This document shows positions 22,266-29,564 of a stretch of DNA of 48,423 nucleotides, one piece after another. Within the stretch, counting starts at the first letter, position 1. Each line of letters opens with the position of its first letter. The stretch is from Lachnospiraceae bacterium (GTDB lineage Bacteria > Bacillota > Clostridia > Lachnospirales > Lachnospiraceae). The translations under genes and the position numbers were made by a program. Where the stretch lies: assembly GCA_900768755.1 (NCBI GenBank), contig CAAGDV010000010.1:1-48423 (forward strand), written 5' to 3'. Under the pieces are notes generated by a model. That model ran no database searches. It was not told the origin of the DNA and saw nothing but the letters and a program-made list of their open reading frames with translations.

Positions 22266-22407
22266 CTTATTCAGAGTGGTGGAGATACATAGGATCTGCG
22301 AAGCCACGGCAACCCCTTACAGGAAGGTGCCCGCCTGAGCGAATTTATTCGAGCAATAAGTGGATTTGATAATATATCGAGTCCATTTATAATGGACTTT
22401 TCTTTTT
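22266..22407 (+). promoter_or_regulatory. SAM-I (S-box) riboswitch with terminator, controls metK
   Basis: The aptamer runs from CTTATT (22266) to the pairing AATAAG (22355-22360), with the conserved core AGAGTGGTGGAG, CGGCAACC and the AAGGTGC segment of S-box RNAs. An expression-platform terminator follows: GTCCATT (22381-22387) with AATGGAC (22391-22397), then TTTTCTTTTTG. With S-adenosylmethionine bound, the terminator forms and metK is turned off, a classic feedback loop for the SAM synthetase. Confidence 0.93.
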
Positions 22408-22519
22408 GTGTATTATGTGCAATATGCCGGCAGGCAGGGATTGTGCCGGCACCAATCCATACATGGCGGTAAATCTTCATCAAACCGGCATGTTCAACTA
22501 CTTAAAAGGAGAAAAAGAA

Positions 22520-23683
22520 ATGCAGAGATACTTATTTACATCAGAATCCGTAACCGAGGGACATCCTGATAAAGTATGCGACCAGATATCGGATGCTATT
22601 CTGGACGCATTGCTTAGCGAAGACCCGATGAGCCGTGTTGCCTGCGAGACCTGCTGCAACACCGGTTTTGTTGTTGTAATGGGTGAGATTACAACCAAGG
22701 CACAGATTGATATCCAAAAAATTGTGCGCGATACAGTGAGAGAGATAGGATATACAAGCTCGGACGTTGGCTTTGACGCCGATACCTGTGCGGTAATGGT
22801 AGCGATTGACGGACAGTCGCCCGACATTGCGATGGGCGTTAACCATGCGACGGATGTTTCTTTTGATTCAATCGGAGCCGGCGACCAGGGCATGATGTTC
22901 GGATACGCAACGGACGAGACGCCGGAGTATATGCCGTATCCTATTGCACTCGCTCACAGACTTGCAAGAAAACTTACCGAGGTGAGAAAGAACAATACAC
23001 TGCCATATCTTCGCCCGGACGGAAAAACACAGGTGACTGTTGAGTACGACGAGAACGGAAAGCCCGTGCACCTCAATGCGGTTGTTCTTTCGACACAGCA
23101 TTCTCCCGAGGTTTCCCAGGAGCAGATTCATGCGGACATCAGAAAATATGTTTTTGACGAGGTTCTCCCCGCAGAAATGATTGATGATACAACCAAATTT
23201 TTTATTAACCCTACCGGACGTTTTGTAATCGGCGGACCTCACGGTGACAGCGGACTTACCGGCCGCAAGATTATCGTTGACACTTACGGCGGATATGCCC
23301 GTCACGGCGGCGGAGCATTCTCAGGAAAGGACTGCACCAAGGTTGACCGTTCGGCTGCTTACGCTGCGCGATATGTTGCCAAAAACATTGTTGCGGCAGG
23401 CCTTGCAAAAAGATGTGAGATTCAGCTTTCCTACGCCATCGGAGTTGCCGAGCCCACATCAATCAATGTGGATACATTTGGAACGGGTGTTGTTGATGAT
23501 ACAAGACTCGTAGAACTTGTGAGAAAGCACTTTGACCTGAGACCGGAGGGAATCATAAAGATGCTTGACCTTCGAAGGCCGATTTATAAGCAGACCGCGG
23601 CATATGGCCATTTCGGACGCACAGACCTTGACCTTCCATGGGAAAAGACGGATAAAGCGGATATTCTTAAGAGTTCTTTTTAA
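22520..23683 (+). CDS. metK: S-adenosylmethionine synthetase
   Basis: MetK makes SAM from methionine and ATP in the cytoplasm. The 387-residue protein has the N-terminal FTSESVTEGHPDK ATP-binding segment, GAGDQGMMFGYA, and the glycine-rich GGGAFSGKDCTKVDRSAAY. The start at 22520 has AAAAGGAG 8 nt upstream and matches the family; the frame is open for 38 codons upstream across the leader but that part is not protein-like. It is controlled by the upstream SAM-I riboswitch. Confidence 0.97.
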   Translation: MQRYLFTSESVTEGHPDKVCDQISDAILDALLSEDPMSRVACETCCNTGFVVVMGEITTKAQIDIQKIVRDTVREIGYTSSDVGFDADTCAVMVAIDGQSPDIAMGVNHATDVSFDSIGAGDQGMMFGYATDETPEYMPYPIALAHRLARKLTEVRKNNTLPYLRPDGKTQVTVEYDENGKPVHLNAVVLSTQHSPEVSQEQIHADIRKYVFDEVLPAEMIDDTTKFFINPTGRFVIGGPHGDSGLTGRKIIVDTYGGYARHGGGAFSGKDCTKVDRSAAYAARYVAKNIVAAGLAKRCEIQLSYAIGVAEPTSINVDTFGTGVVDDTRLVELVRKHFDLRPEGIIKMLDLRRPIYKQTAAYGHFGRTDLDLPWEKTDKADILKSSF

Positions 23684-23729
23684 TTATTTATAATTATTTT
23701 ATAAATATTGCGAAAAAATATGTTACAAT

Positions 23730-23758
23730 AAGGAGTGTCGTATGTTACGTCACTCCTT
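23730..23758 (+). terminator. Possible weak terminator or leader hairpin between metK and the kinase gene
   Basis: AAGGAGTG (23730-23737) pairs with CACTCCTT (23751-23758), followed by TAATAATATA rather than a T-run. A TACAAT just upstream (23724-23729) could be the -10 of the kinase operon, which would place the hairpin in its leader. Confidence 0.4.
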
Positions 23759-23784
23759 TAATAATATACAGGGAGAGCTTTTCC

Positions 23785-25281
23785 ATGAGATTGTCCACCA
23801 AATTAAAAATTTCATTCTGCGTGCTTATTCTGGTGCCGGTATTTCTGTCACTGGTATCATTTATCGGACTTATGGCACTCAAACTCGGGCAGATTAAGAA
23901 CAGCTATAACACATCGGTATCGTCCTATGAGATACTGGCCAATCCGGTTGAGCTTGTGTCGGAATTGTGCCGAAACGAATACAATAAGCTTCTTGCGGCG
24001 TCCCGGGACAATCCTTCGGCGCTGGCAGACAGGCAGTTTCTTGACGGGATTAACAAAGAGCTTGAAAAGCGCAACGCTTTTCTTATAGTGGTTGACAGCA
24101 ACGGATTCAAATATACGGGCAGCGACGAGGCCGAAAGAGTCTTAAGGGCTCTCGGCAAAATTGATTTTCAGGACCAGACGGGAACCGGAATATATCTGGG
24201 TGAAGGCTTCCAGATGGTTATTAACAGAATCGATTACACGGATGCGGACATGGACGGAACGGCGTTTGTGGTTATGAAGGTATCGGAGATTATTCCCCAG
24301 ATTAAGAGGCTTATTCTGGACGCAGCGATTGCGATAGTTCTGGTTCTTATTATGACAAGCGGACTTTTTACGGCGTGGATGTACAAGGGAATGGTGAATC
24401 CGATTAACAAACTCAAGCTTGCAACACAGAACATCAAAAACGGCAATCTTGATTTTGACATGGATGTGTCGGGCAAGGACGAGATAGGCGAGCTGTGCCG
24501 GGATTTTGACGCCATGAGAATAAGGCTTAAAGAGGATGCGGAGGAGAAGGTCGCAATGGATGCGGAGAACCGGGAGCTGATAAGCAATATCTCGCATGAC
24601 CTTAAGACTCCGATTACCGCCATAAAAGGATATGTCGAGGGCATTCTGGACGGCGTGGTTGATTCGAGGGAGAAACTGGACCGTTATTTAAGGACCATAT
24701 ATAATAAAGCCTGTGACATGGACCGGCTCATTGACGAGCTGACGTTCTATTCCAAAATAGACAGCAATCGGATACCGTACAATTTCATCGCGATTGGCGT
24801 GGCGGACTATTTTACCGACTGCGTTGAGGAAGTTAAGTATGAAATGGAGGCTCAGGGCATCGCCGTGACCTCGGACATCGATGTTTCGGATGATGTTAAG
24901 GTGATGATTGACCCGGAGCAGATAAAGCGCGTGGTCAACAATATTGTCGGCAATTCGGCAAAGTATATGGACAGACAGGACGGCGTGGTGGATATCCGTG
25001 TAGGCTGCGACGAGCACAACATCTATGTCGACATCGGCGATAACGGACCGGGAATCGGAGAAGACGACCTGCCACATATTTTTGACAGGTTTTACCGCTC
25101 CGACACCTCAAGAAACAGCAAAAAGGGGGGAAGCGGAATCGGGCTGTCCATAGTCAAAAAAATAGTTGCAGACCACGGCGGGGATGTAAGTGCCGAAAGT
25201 GCGGCCGGCAAAGGTCTTACAATACACATAAGATTTGACAGATATTATAAGGAACCGGAGAGTAAGGAGGAAGAGATATGA
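23785..25281 (+). CDS. Membrane sensor histidine kinase
   Basis: This 498-residue kinase has two transmembrane helices (about 10-32 and 179-201) enclosing an extracytoplasmic sensor, a HAMP linker (about 200-252), the HisKA dimerisation helix with the phosphorylated His271 (NISHDLKTPITAI), and a HATPase domain with the N-box (Asn386, Asn390), DNGPGIG at 419-425 and GGSGIGLSI at 448-456. It phosphorylates the response regulator encoded 4 nt into its own 3' end (ATGA overlap). There is no PAS domain, so it is unlikely to be WalK. The signal is unknown. Confidence 0.93.
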   Translation: MRLSTKLKISFCVLILVPVFLSLVSFIGLMALKLGQIKNSYNTSVSSYEILANPVELVSELCRNEYNKLLAASRDNPSALADRQFLDGINKELEKRNAFLIVVDSNGFKYTGSDEAERVLRALGKIDFQDQTGTGIYLGEGFQMVINRIDYTDADMDGTAFVVMKVSEIIPQIKRLILDAAIAIVLVLIMTSGLFTAWMYKGMVNPINKLKLATQNIKNGNLDFDMDVSGKDEIGELCRDFDAMRIRLKEDAEEKVAMDAENRELISNISHDLKTPITAIKGYVEGILDGVVDSREKLDRYLRTIYNKACDMDRLIDELTFYSKIDSNRIPYNFIAIGVADYFTDCVEEVKYEMEAQGIAVTSDIDVSDDVKVMIDPEQIKRVVNNIVGNSAKYMDRQDGVVDIRVGCDEHNIYVDIGDNGPGIGEDDLPHIFDRFYRSDTSRNSKKGGSGIGLSIVKKIVADHGGDVSAESAAGKGLTIHIRFDRYYKEPESKEEEI

Positions 25282-25967
25282 GCAGAATTCTGATTGTGGA
25301 AGATGAGGAGAGCATTGCAGAGCTTGAGAAGGATTATCTTGAACTCAGCAATTTTGAGGTTGTCATAGCGGAAAACGGAATGGACGGACTCGGGTACATA
25401 CTCAGTGAGGATTTTGACCTGTACATTCTTGATATAATGCTTCCGGCAATCGACGGGTATGAACTGTGCAACAGAATAAGAGAGCGCAGTAACGCCCCGA
25501 TAATTATGGTATCCGCCAAGAAAGACGATATTGATAAAATCAAGGGTCTGGGGCTTGGCGCAGATGATTATATGACCAAACCTTTCAGCCCCAGTGAGCT
25601 TGTGGCAAGGGTCAAAGCACACATTTCGCGGTATGAGAGACTCACCACCTCATCGATGGCTCAGAATGAGGTGTTAGAGATTCGCGGCCTCAAAATCGAT
25701 ATCACATCGCGCCGCGTATTTGTGAACGGCGAGGAGAAAAATCTCACATCAAAAGAATTTGACATTCTTCTTTTCCTTGCAAAGCATCCTAACAGGGTAT
25801 TCTCCAAGGAAGAACTCTTCCGCGCGGTATGGGAGCTTGAACCGATAGACGAGATTGCCACGGTCACTGTGCATATTAAGAAGGTCCGCGAAAAGATTGA
25901 GGCTAATTCCGCAAAACCGCAGTATATCGAGACAATCTGGGGCGTGGGCTACCGCTTCAGGGTGTAG
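25278..25967 (+). CDS. OmpR/PhoB-family response regulator
   Basis: The 229-residue regulator has a receiver domain with the acidic pocket Asp9/Glu10, phospho-acceptor Asp52 (LYILDIMLPAIDG) and Lys101 (MTKPFSPSEL). Its C-terminal winged-helix DNA-binding domain (about 130-228) ends with IETIWGVGYRFRV, the family hallmark. It overlaps the kinase gene and has AAGGAGGAAGAG upstream. The two make one two-component system; targets are unknown. Confidence 0.95.
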   Translation: MSRILIVEDEESIAELEKDYLELSNFEVVIAENGMDGLGYILSEDFDLYILDIMLPAIDGYELCNRIRERSNAPIIMVSAKKDDIDKIKGLGLGADDYMTKPFSPSELVARVKAHISRYERLTTSSMAQNEVLEIRGLKIDITSRRVFVNGEEKNLTSKEFDILLFLAKHPNRVFSKEELFRAVWELEPIDEIATVTVHIKKVREKIEANSAKPQYIETIWGVGYRFRV

Positions 25968-25983
25968 ATTTAAGGTATGTGAT

Positions 25984-26475
25984 ATGAAAAAGATTATGGT
26001 AATTGGTTGCCCCGGAAGTGGTAAAAGCACTTTTTCCAGAACTTTGCATAAATTGACTGGGATTCCGCTTTTTCATCTGGATATGATGAATTGGAATTCG
26101 GATAGAACTACTGTAGATAAAACGGTCTTTCTCGAGCGGTTGTCAGATACAATTCACAAGGATGAATGGATAATTGACGGGAATTATGGTTCTACAATAG
26201 AATTGAGATTACAGGCATGTGATACTGTTTTTTTTCTTGATTATCCGTTAGATATCTGCCTTGCCGGTATTAAAGAACGAAGAGGGAAAGCCAGAACCGA
26301 CATGCCGTGGATAGAAGACGAAGATGAAGAAGATACGGAGTTCATTGAGTTTATAAAAAACTATAATTGCCAGAGCAGACCTAAGGTGATGGAATTGTTG
26401 GATAAATATTCTCATAAAGACATTTATGTTTTTAAGACTCGAATTGAAGCTGATGAATTTCTAAATCAATTATAA
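25984..26475 (+). CDS. Small P-loop nucleotide kinase-like protein
   Basis: This 163-residue protein starts with a Walker A motif (VIGCPGSGKSTFS, about 6-18) and continues FHLDMMNW and WIIDGNYG. That order is typical of the adenylate-kinase-related 'DNA topology modulation protein FlaR-like' ATPases. It has a lid-like region of acidic residues (IEDEDEEDTEF). The substrate is unknown. The frame extends upstream into the regulator gene, but ATG 25984 is where the family begins. Codon use is more AT-rich than in flanking genes, suggesting recent acquisition together with the next two genes. Confidence 0.8.
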   Translation: MKKIMVIGCPGSGKSTFSRTLHKLTGIPLFHLDMMNWNSDRTTVDKTVFLERLSDTIHKDEWIIDGNYGSTIELRLQACDTVFFLDYPLDICLAGIKERRGKARTDMPWIEDEDEEDTEFIEFIKNYNCQSRPKVMELLDKYSHKDIYVFKTRIEADEFLNQL

Positions 26476-26517
26476 TGACAGATTAGAAGTAGTAAAAATG
26501 GCAAAGGGAGAGAAGAA

Positions 26518-27114
26518 ATGAATAAAAAATTAATTCTTGTCACATCGCCGCCGGCATGCGGAAAGACATATATTTCAAAAGCACTGGCAGCCCGTTTACG
26601 GCATGTTGTATATTTGGATAAGGATACATTAATCACCTTGTCAAAAAGGATTTTTGAAGTGGCAGGGCAGCCTTACGACAGAAGCAGTCAGTTTTTTGAA
26701 GAAAATATCCGGAATTACGAGTATGATTGTATTGTTGAACTTGCCCTTGAGGCGCTTGATTATGATGATATTGTCCTAATTAATGCACCGTTTACAAGAG
26801 AAATTCGAGACAATGAATACATTAATAATTTGAAAAATAAACTTGCAGAAAAAAATGCAACATTGGTTGTGGTATGGGTTGTAACATCACCGGAAGTAGT
26901 ACACGAGCGTATGATAAGGCGTAATTCTGACCGTGATACCTGGAAACTTGCAAATTGGGATAAGTATATTGCAGGTTGTAATTTTGAAATTCCGGTAAAT
27001 CTTGATGATAAAAATGTGAAAGACGATTTGATTTTGTTTTACAATGACAATGAGAAAGAATTTGAAGAATCAATGAAACAATGCCTTGATATTCTTGAAG
27101 ATTTATCAGATTAG
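26518..27114 (+). CDS. P-loop ATPase/kinase of unknown substrate
   Basis: The 198-residue protein carries a Walker A motif (VTSPPACGKTYIS), then VVYLDKDTLI, DIVLINAPFTREI and VVWVVTSPEVVHERMIRRNSDRD. This pattern matches the AAA_33/zeta-toxin-like small kinase superfamily, in which the last segment forms the lid with catalytic arginines. It starts behind AAAGGGAGAAG. Like its neighbour at 25984 it is AT-rich, and the two probably arrived together. Assignments such as tRNA or sugar kinase are possible but not supported. Confidence 0.78.
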   Translation: MNKKLILVTSPPACGKTYISKALAARLRHVVYLDKDTLITLSKRIFEVAGQPYDRSSQFFEENIRNYEYDCIVELALEALDYDDIVLINAPFTREIRDNEYINNLKNKLAEKNATLVVVWVVTSPEVVHERMIRRNSDRDTWKLANWDKYIAGCNFEIPVNLDDKNVKDDLILFYNDNEKEFEESMKQCLDILEDLSD

Positions 27115-27142
27115 AAAAATGCAGAAGAGGAGCGAATAACAT

Positions 27143-27724
27143 ATGAAGGCAGTTTTATTGAACGGAAGTCCGCATGAATCAGGATGTACATATACCGCAC
27201 TTAACGAGGTGGCTCGGGGGTTATCGGAGAATGGCGTTGAAACGGAAATCATCAACATTGGAGATAAGGATATTCCGGGCTGCAAAGGATGTTTTGCCTG
27301 CAGGAAAACAGGGAGATGCGTTCACGACGATATAGTAAATCAGACTGCTGAAAAGATAGCGGAAGCGGACGGAATGATAATTGGTTCGCCTGTTTATTTT
27401 TCGTCGCCAAATGCCTCATTGATAGCATATCTTGACAGACTTTATGCCGCATACGGTGATAAACTGAGGTTCAAGCCATGCGGTTGTATTGTATCCGCAA
27501 GAAGAGCAGGGACAACTTCCGCATTGGAAGTGCTGAACAAATATCCATTGGTATGCGAACAGCCTTTGGTTGCGTCTTCCTATTGGTGCATGGTTTTCGG
27601 CAACACTCCCGATGAGGTAAAAAGAGATACGGAGGGAATGGAGATTGCTTATAATCTGGGTCGGAATATGGCTTGGATGATTAAAGCATTAACCGGAGCT
27701 GAGCCTCCAATTGATGATAAATAG
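27143..27724 (+). CDS. Flavodoxin-fold NAD(P)H:FMN oxidoreductase
   Basis: This 193-residue protein begins AVLLNGSPHESGCTYTAL, the FMN-phosphate loop of the NADPH-dependent FMN reductase family. It continues with the paired-cysteine CKGCFACRKTGRC motif seen in clostridial iron-sulfur flavoprotein-like reductases, then GMIIGSPVYFSSPNASLIAYLDR. It likely binds FMN in the cytoplasm and reduces quinones or other electron acceptors; the substrate is unknown. It starts behind AGAGGAGCG, 28 nt after the preceding kinase-like gene. Confidence 0.88.
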   Translation: MKAVLLNGSPHESGCTYTALNEVARGLSENGVETEIINIGDKDIPGCKGCFACRKTGRCVHDDIVNQTAEKIAEADGMIIGSPVYFSSPNASLIAYLDRLYAAYGDKLRFKPCGCIVSARRAGTTSALEVLNKYPLVCEQPLVASSYWCMVFGNTPDEVKRDTEGMEIAYNLGRNMAWMIKALTGAEPPIDDK

Positions 27725-27864
27725 CCGAATAATATTTGGGTTATTACTGCTGGCAATTTTGAAATAGAATATGGAAAATATGCAGAATTTGGAAATCCTA
27801 TTAATGTTTGAAAATGGCTTTAATTCTTCAATATTGGCATTCGGGACAATGGGAGGTGACATTC

Positions 27865-28566
27865 ATGTGGACAATAAAGCATATTTTTGACGGTGAGTAC
27901 GGGTGTGAAGACAACACGTGCGATAGAGGTGAACCGATGGTTTCGGTGACGTTGGTGAATGAGCTTGGCGAGACGGTATATGAAAATGTTCCGGATTCGT
28001 GGCTTAAGCTTAACGGGATCGATGTCGGGAGTGAGTGGCCGGATTACAGCAACGTGGTGATTGAGACCAAAGATACCATCTTAAAGAAGGCGGTTTTTGA
28101 GGATTGGCAGGATATCTACAGGAATCTGTGGAGACATGCGGAAAGCGCCAGGTATATGCTGTGGAGTCCTACCGCGTCGGAGGATGAGGCACAGATGCGG
28201 ATGGAGCGGACCCTGAGATTTCAAAAGTATCACAAGTATGCGCTTTTTGTGTACGACAGACATACCGGAGAGGCAATCGGTTTTGCGGGGATGAGATGCA
28301 GGGAGCCGGGAGTGTATGAGGAGACGGGAATTGCGCTTGGACCACTGTACACCGGCAGGGGCTTGGGAACGCAGGTGCTTAATGCACTTGTTGACGAAGC
28401 CTCGCGAGACGGAGCCACGGTATTTTGGGCGGCGTGCAGGACAGCGAACGAAGCATCCCGCAGGCTCCAGATGAAGTGCGGATTTGTGTTTTCCCATAAC
28501 GAGGACCGCGTTGATGAAAGAGACGGCAGTCCCTATGTGCTTGAGTACAACCTCAAAAAACTGTAG
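27865..28566 (+). CDS. GNAT acetyltransferase with N-terminal extra domain
   Basis: The 233-residue protein has a GNAT domain in its C-terminal three quarters, with the acetyl-CoA loop GPLYTGRGLGTQVLNALVDEA, which corresponds to the R/Q-x-x-G-x-G/A motif. About 60 residues precede it (WTIKHIFDGEYGCEDN and VTLVNELGETVYENVPDSWL), a compact beta-rich stretch that may form a separate small domain. The ATG at 27865 has GGGAGGTG upstream; a longer in-frame start at 27808 lacks one. It may acetylate a ribosomal protein or a small molecule; neighbours give no clue. Its stop lies 5 nt from the convergent AraC gene. Confidence 0.85.
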   Translation: MWTIKHIFDGEYGCEDNTCDRGEPMVSVTLVNELGETVYENVPDSWLKLNGIDVGSEWPDYSNVVIETKDTILKKAVFEDWQDIYRNLWRHAESARYMLWSPTASEDEAQMRMERTLRFQKYHKYALFVYDRHTGEAIGFAGMRCREPGVYEETGIALGPLYTGRGLGTQVLNALVDEASRDGATVFWAACRTANEASRRLQMKCGFVFSHNEDRVDERDGSPYVLEYNLKKL

Positions 28567-28571
28567 ACCAT

Positions 28572-29456
28572 CTATATGTGCGATTTGGCGCGGTATTCGC
28601 CGGGAGTGCACCCCGCTATTTTTCTGAACTGGCGGTTAAAATTAGAGAGGTTGTCGTAGCCGCAGGAGCAGGCAATCAAAGATATGGGCGTGTTGGTTCC
28701 CGCGAGCGCTTTGCAGGCGTTCATGATGCGAAGCTGCGCGAGATGCTCTATTGCGCCGGTTCCGGCAGTCTGTTTAAAACACGCCATAAAATAGCTTTTG
28801 CTGATGTTGCAGAGGCCGGCGAGCTGTTCAATAGTGATTTTCTCTGAGCTGTGTTCCTCCATGTAGGTGATGGCGGGACGTATGGGGTCGGATATAGGAG
28901 AACCCGTATCGGAGCGCGAAGTGAGAGAGTCGTCCCGCTCGATGTAGTAAAAGAGCTTCAGGAGAGTGCTTTTGAGCAGGAGGTCCGATATCTCACTGTC
29001 TTTTCGGGCGCAGTCCATTATCTCAACAACGCAGGCGTGAATCTGCGGATGCTCATGCGCTATTGCCGGAATGTGACCGGTGATTTTAATGCGCCCGTTA
29101 AGGATTGGTGCAATACAGCCGGTTGCGGTACGGTCGCGGTCTTTGCTCCCCAGAAGCGACGGGCTGAATACAAAAGCATCGTATTTTAGTACCGAATCCC
29201 TGACAGCGTATGCAGCGTGCAGGGTGTTGGGCATTATTATCACAAGGTCACCGGCTTTTACGGGGATGCTTTCGCCGTTCTGATATATCTGACCTTCGCC
29301 TTCTTTAATATAGTTCAGCTCGAATTCCTCGTGCCAGTGAACGGGCACGTTGGCGTATGCACGCGGGATGTCGCAGTCGTATATGCTGTACGGAATAAGC
29401 ATCGAGCTGTGTGTTCTGTTTTCTTTAGCTATTAAATGGTTCATCTGAGTCTTCAT
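28572..29456 (-). CDS. AraC-family transcriptional regulator
   Basis: This 294-residue regulator has an N-terminal cupin sugar-sensing domain (VHWHEEFELNYIKEGEG, KAGDLVIIMPNTLHAAY) and a C-terminal pair of helix-turn-helix motifs (ITIEQLAGLCNISKSYFMACFK, then CGYDNLSNFNRQFRKIAGCTPGEY). It is divergent from a GH31 glycosidase gene and probably controls it in response to a sugar. No ribosome binding site precedes the first ATG. The predicted -10 (29468-29463) would start transcription near 29456, so the mRNA may be leaderless, or translation may start at ATG 29444. Confidence 0.92.
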   Translation of the reverse strand: MKTQMNHLIAKENRTHSSMLIPYSIYDCDIPRAYANVPVHWHEEFELNYIKEGEGQIYQNGESIPVKAGDLVIIMPNTLHAAYAVRDSVLKYDAFVFSPSLLGSKDRDRTATGCIAPILNGRIKITGHIPAIAHEHPQIHACVVEIMDCARKDSEISDLLLKSTLLKLFYYIERDDSLTSRSDTGSPISDPIRPAITYMEEHSSEKITIEQLAGLCNISKSYFMACFKQTAGTGAIEHLAQLRIMNACKALAGTNTPISLIACSCGYDNLSNFNRQFRKIAGCTPGEYRAKSHI

Positions 29457-29462
29457 AAAAGT

Positions 29463-29492
29463 ATTATAGTATCAGCAGATAGTAGTATTCAA
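29463..29492 (-). promoter_or_regulatory. Promoter for the AraC regulator gene
   Basis: On the minus strand, TTGAAT (29492-29487) and TATAAT (29468-29463) are 18 bp apart. Confidence 0.55.
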
Positions 29493-29493
29493 G

Positions 29494-29534
29494 TTGAAAT
29501 TATTTTTTTTTAATAGTATGATGTCAGTATCATA
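29494..29534 (+). promoter_or_regulatory. Promoter for the GH31 gene with overlapping inverted repeats
   Basis: TTGAAA (29494-29499) and TATGAT (29517-29522) are 17 bp apart. The palindrome TTCAA-G-TTGAA (29488-29498) joins the two divergent -35 boxes, and a second inverted repeat TATGAT-N6-ATCATA (29517-29534) spans the -10. Both are candidate operator sites for the divergent AraC regulator or a repressor. Confidence 0.55.
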
Positions 29535-29564
29535 TATTTTTTGCGTTTGCGAAAGGAGAAGAGT

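Noticed and set aside
23785..25967. The two-component system as WalKR, suggested by the WalR box at 13202.
   Set aside because: The kinase lacks a PAS domain and the usual WalKR accessory genes (walH/walI) are absent, so the pair is more likely an unrelated system.
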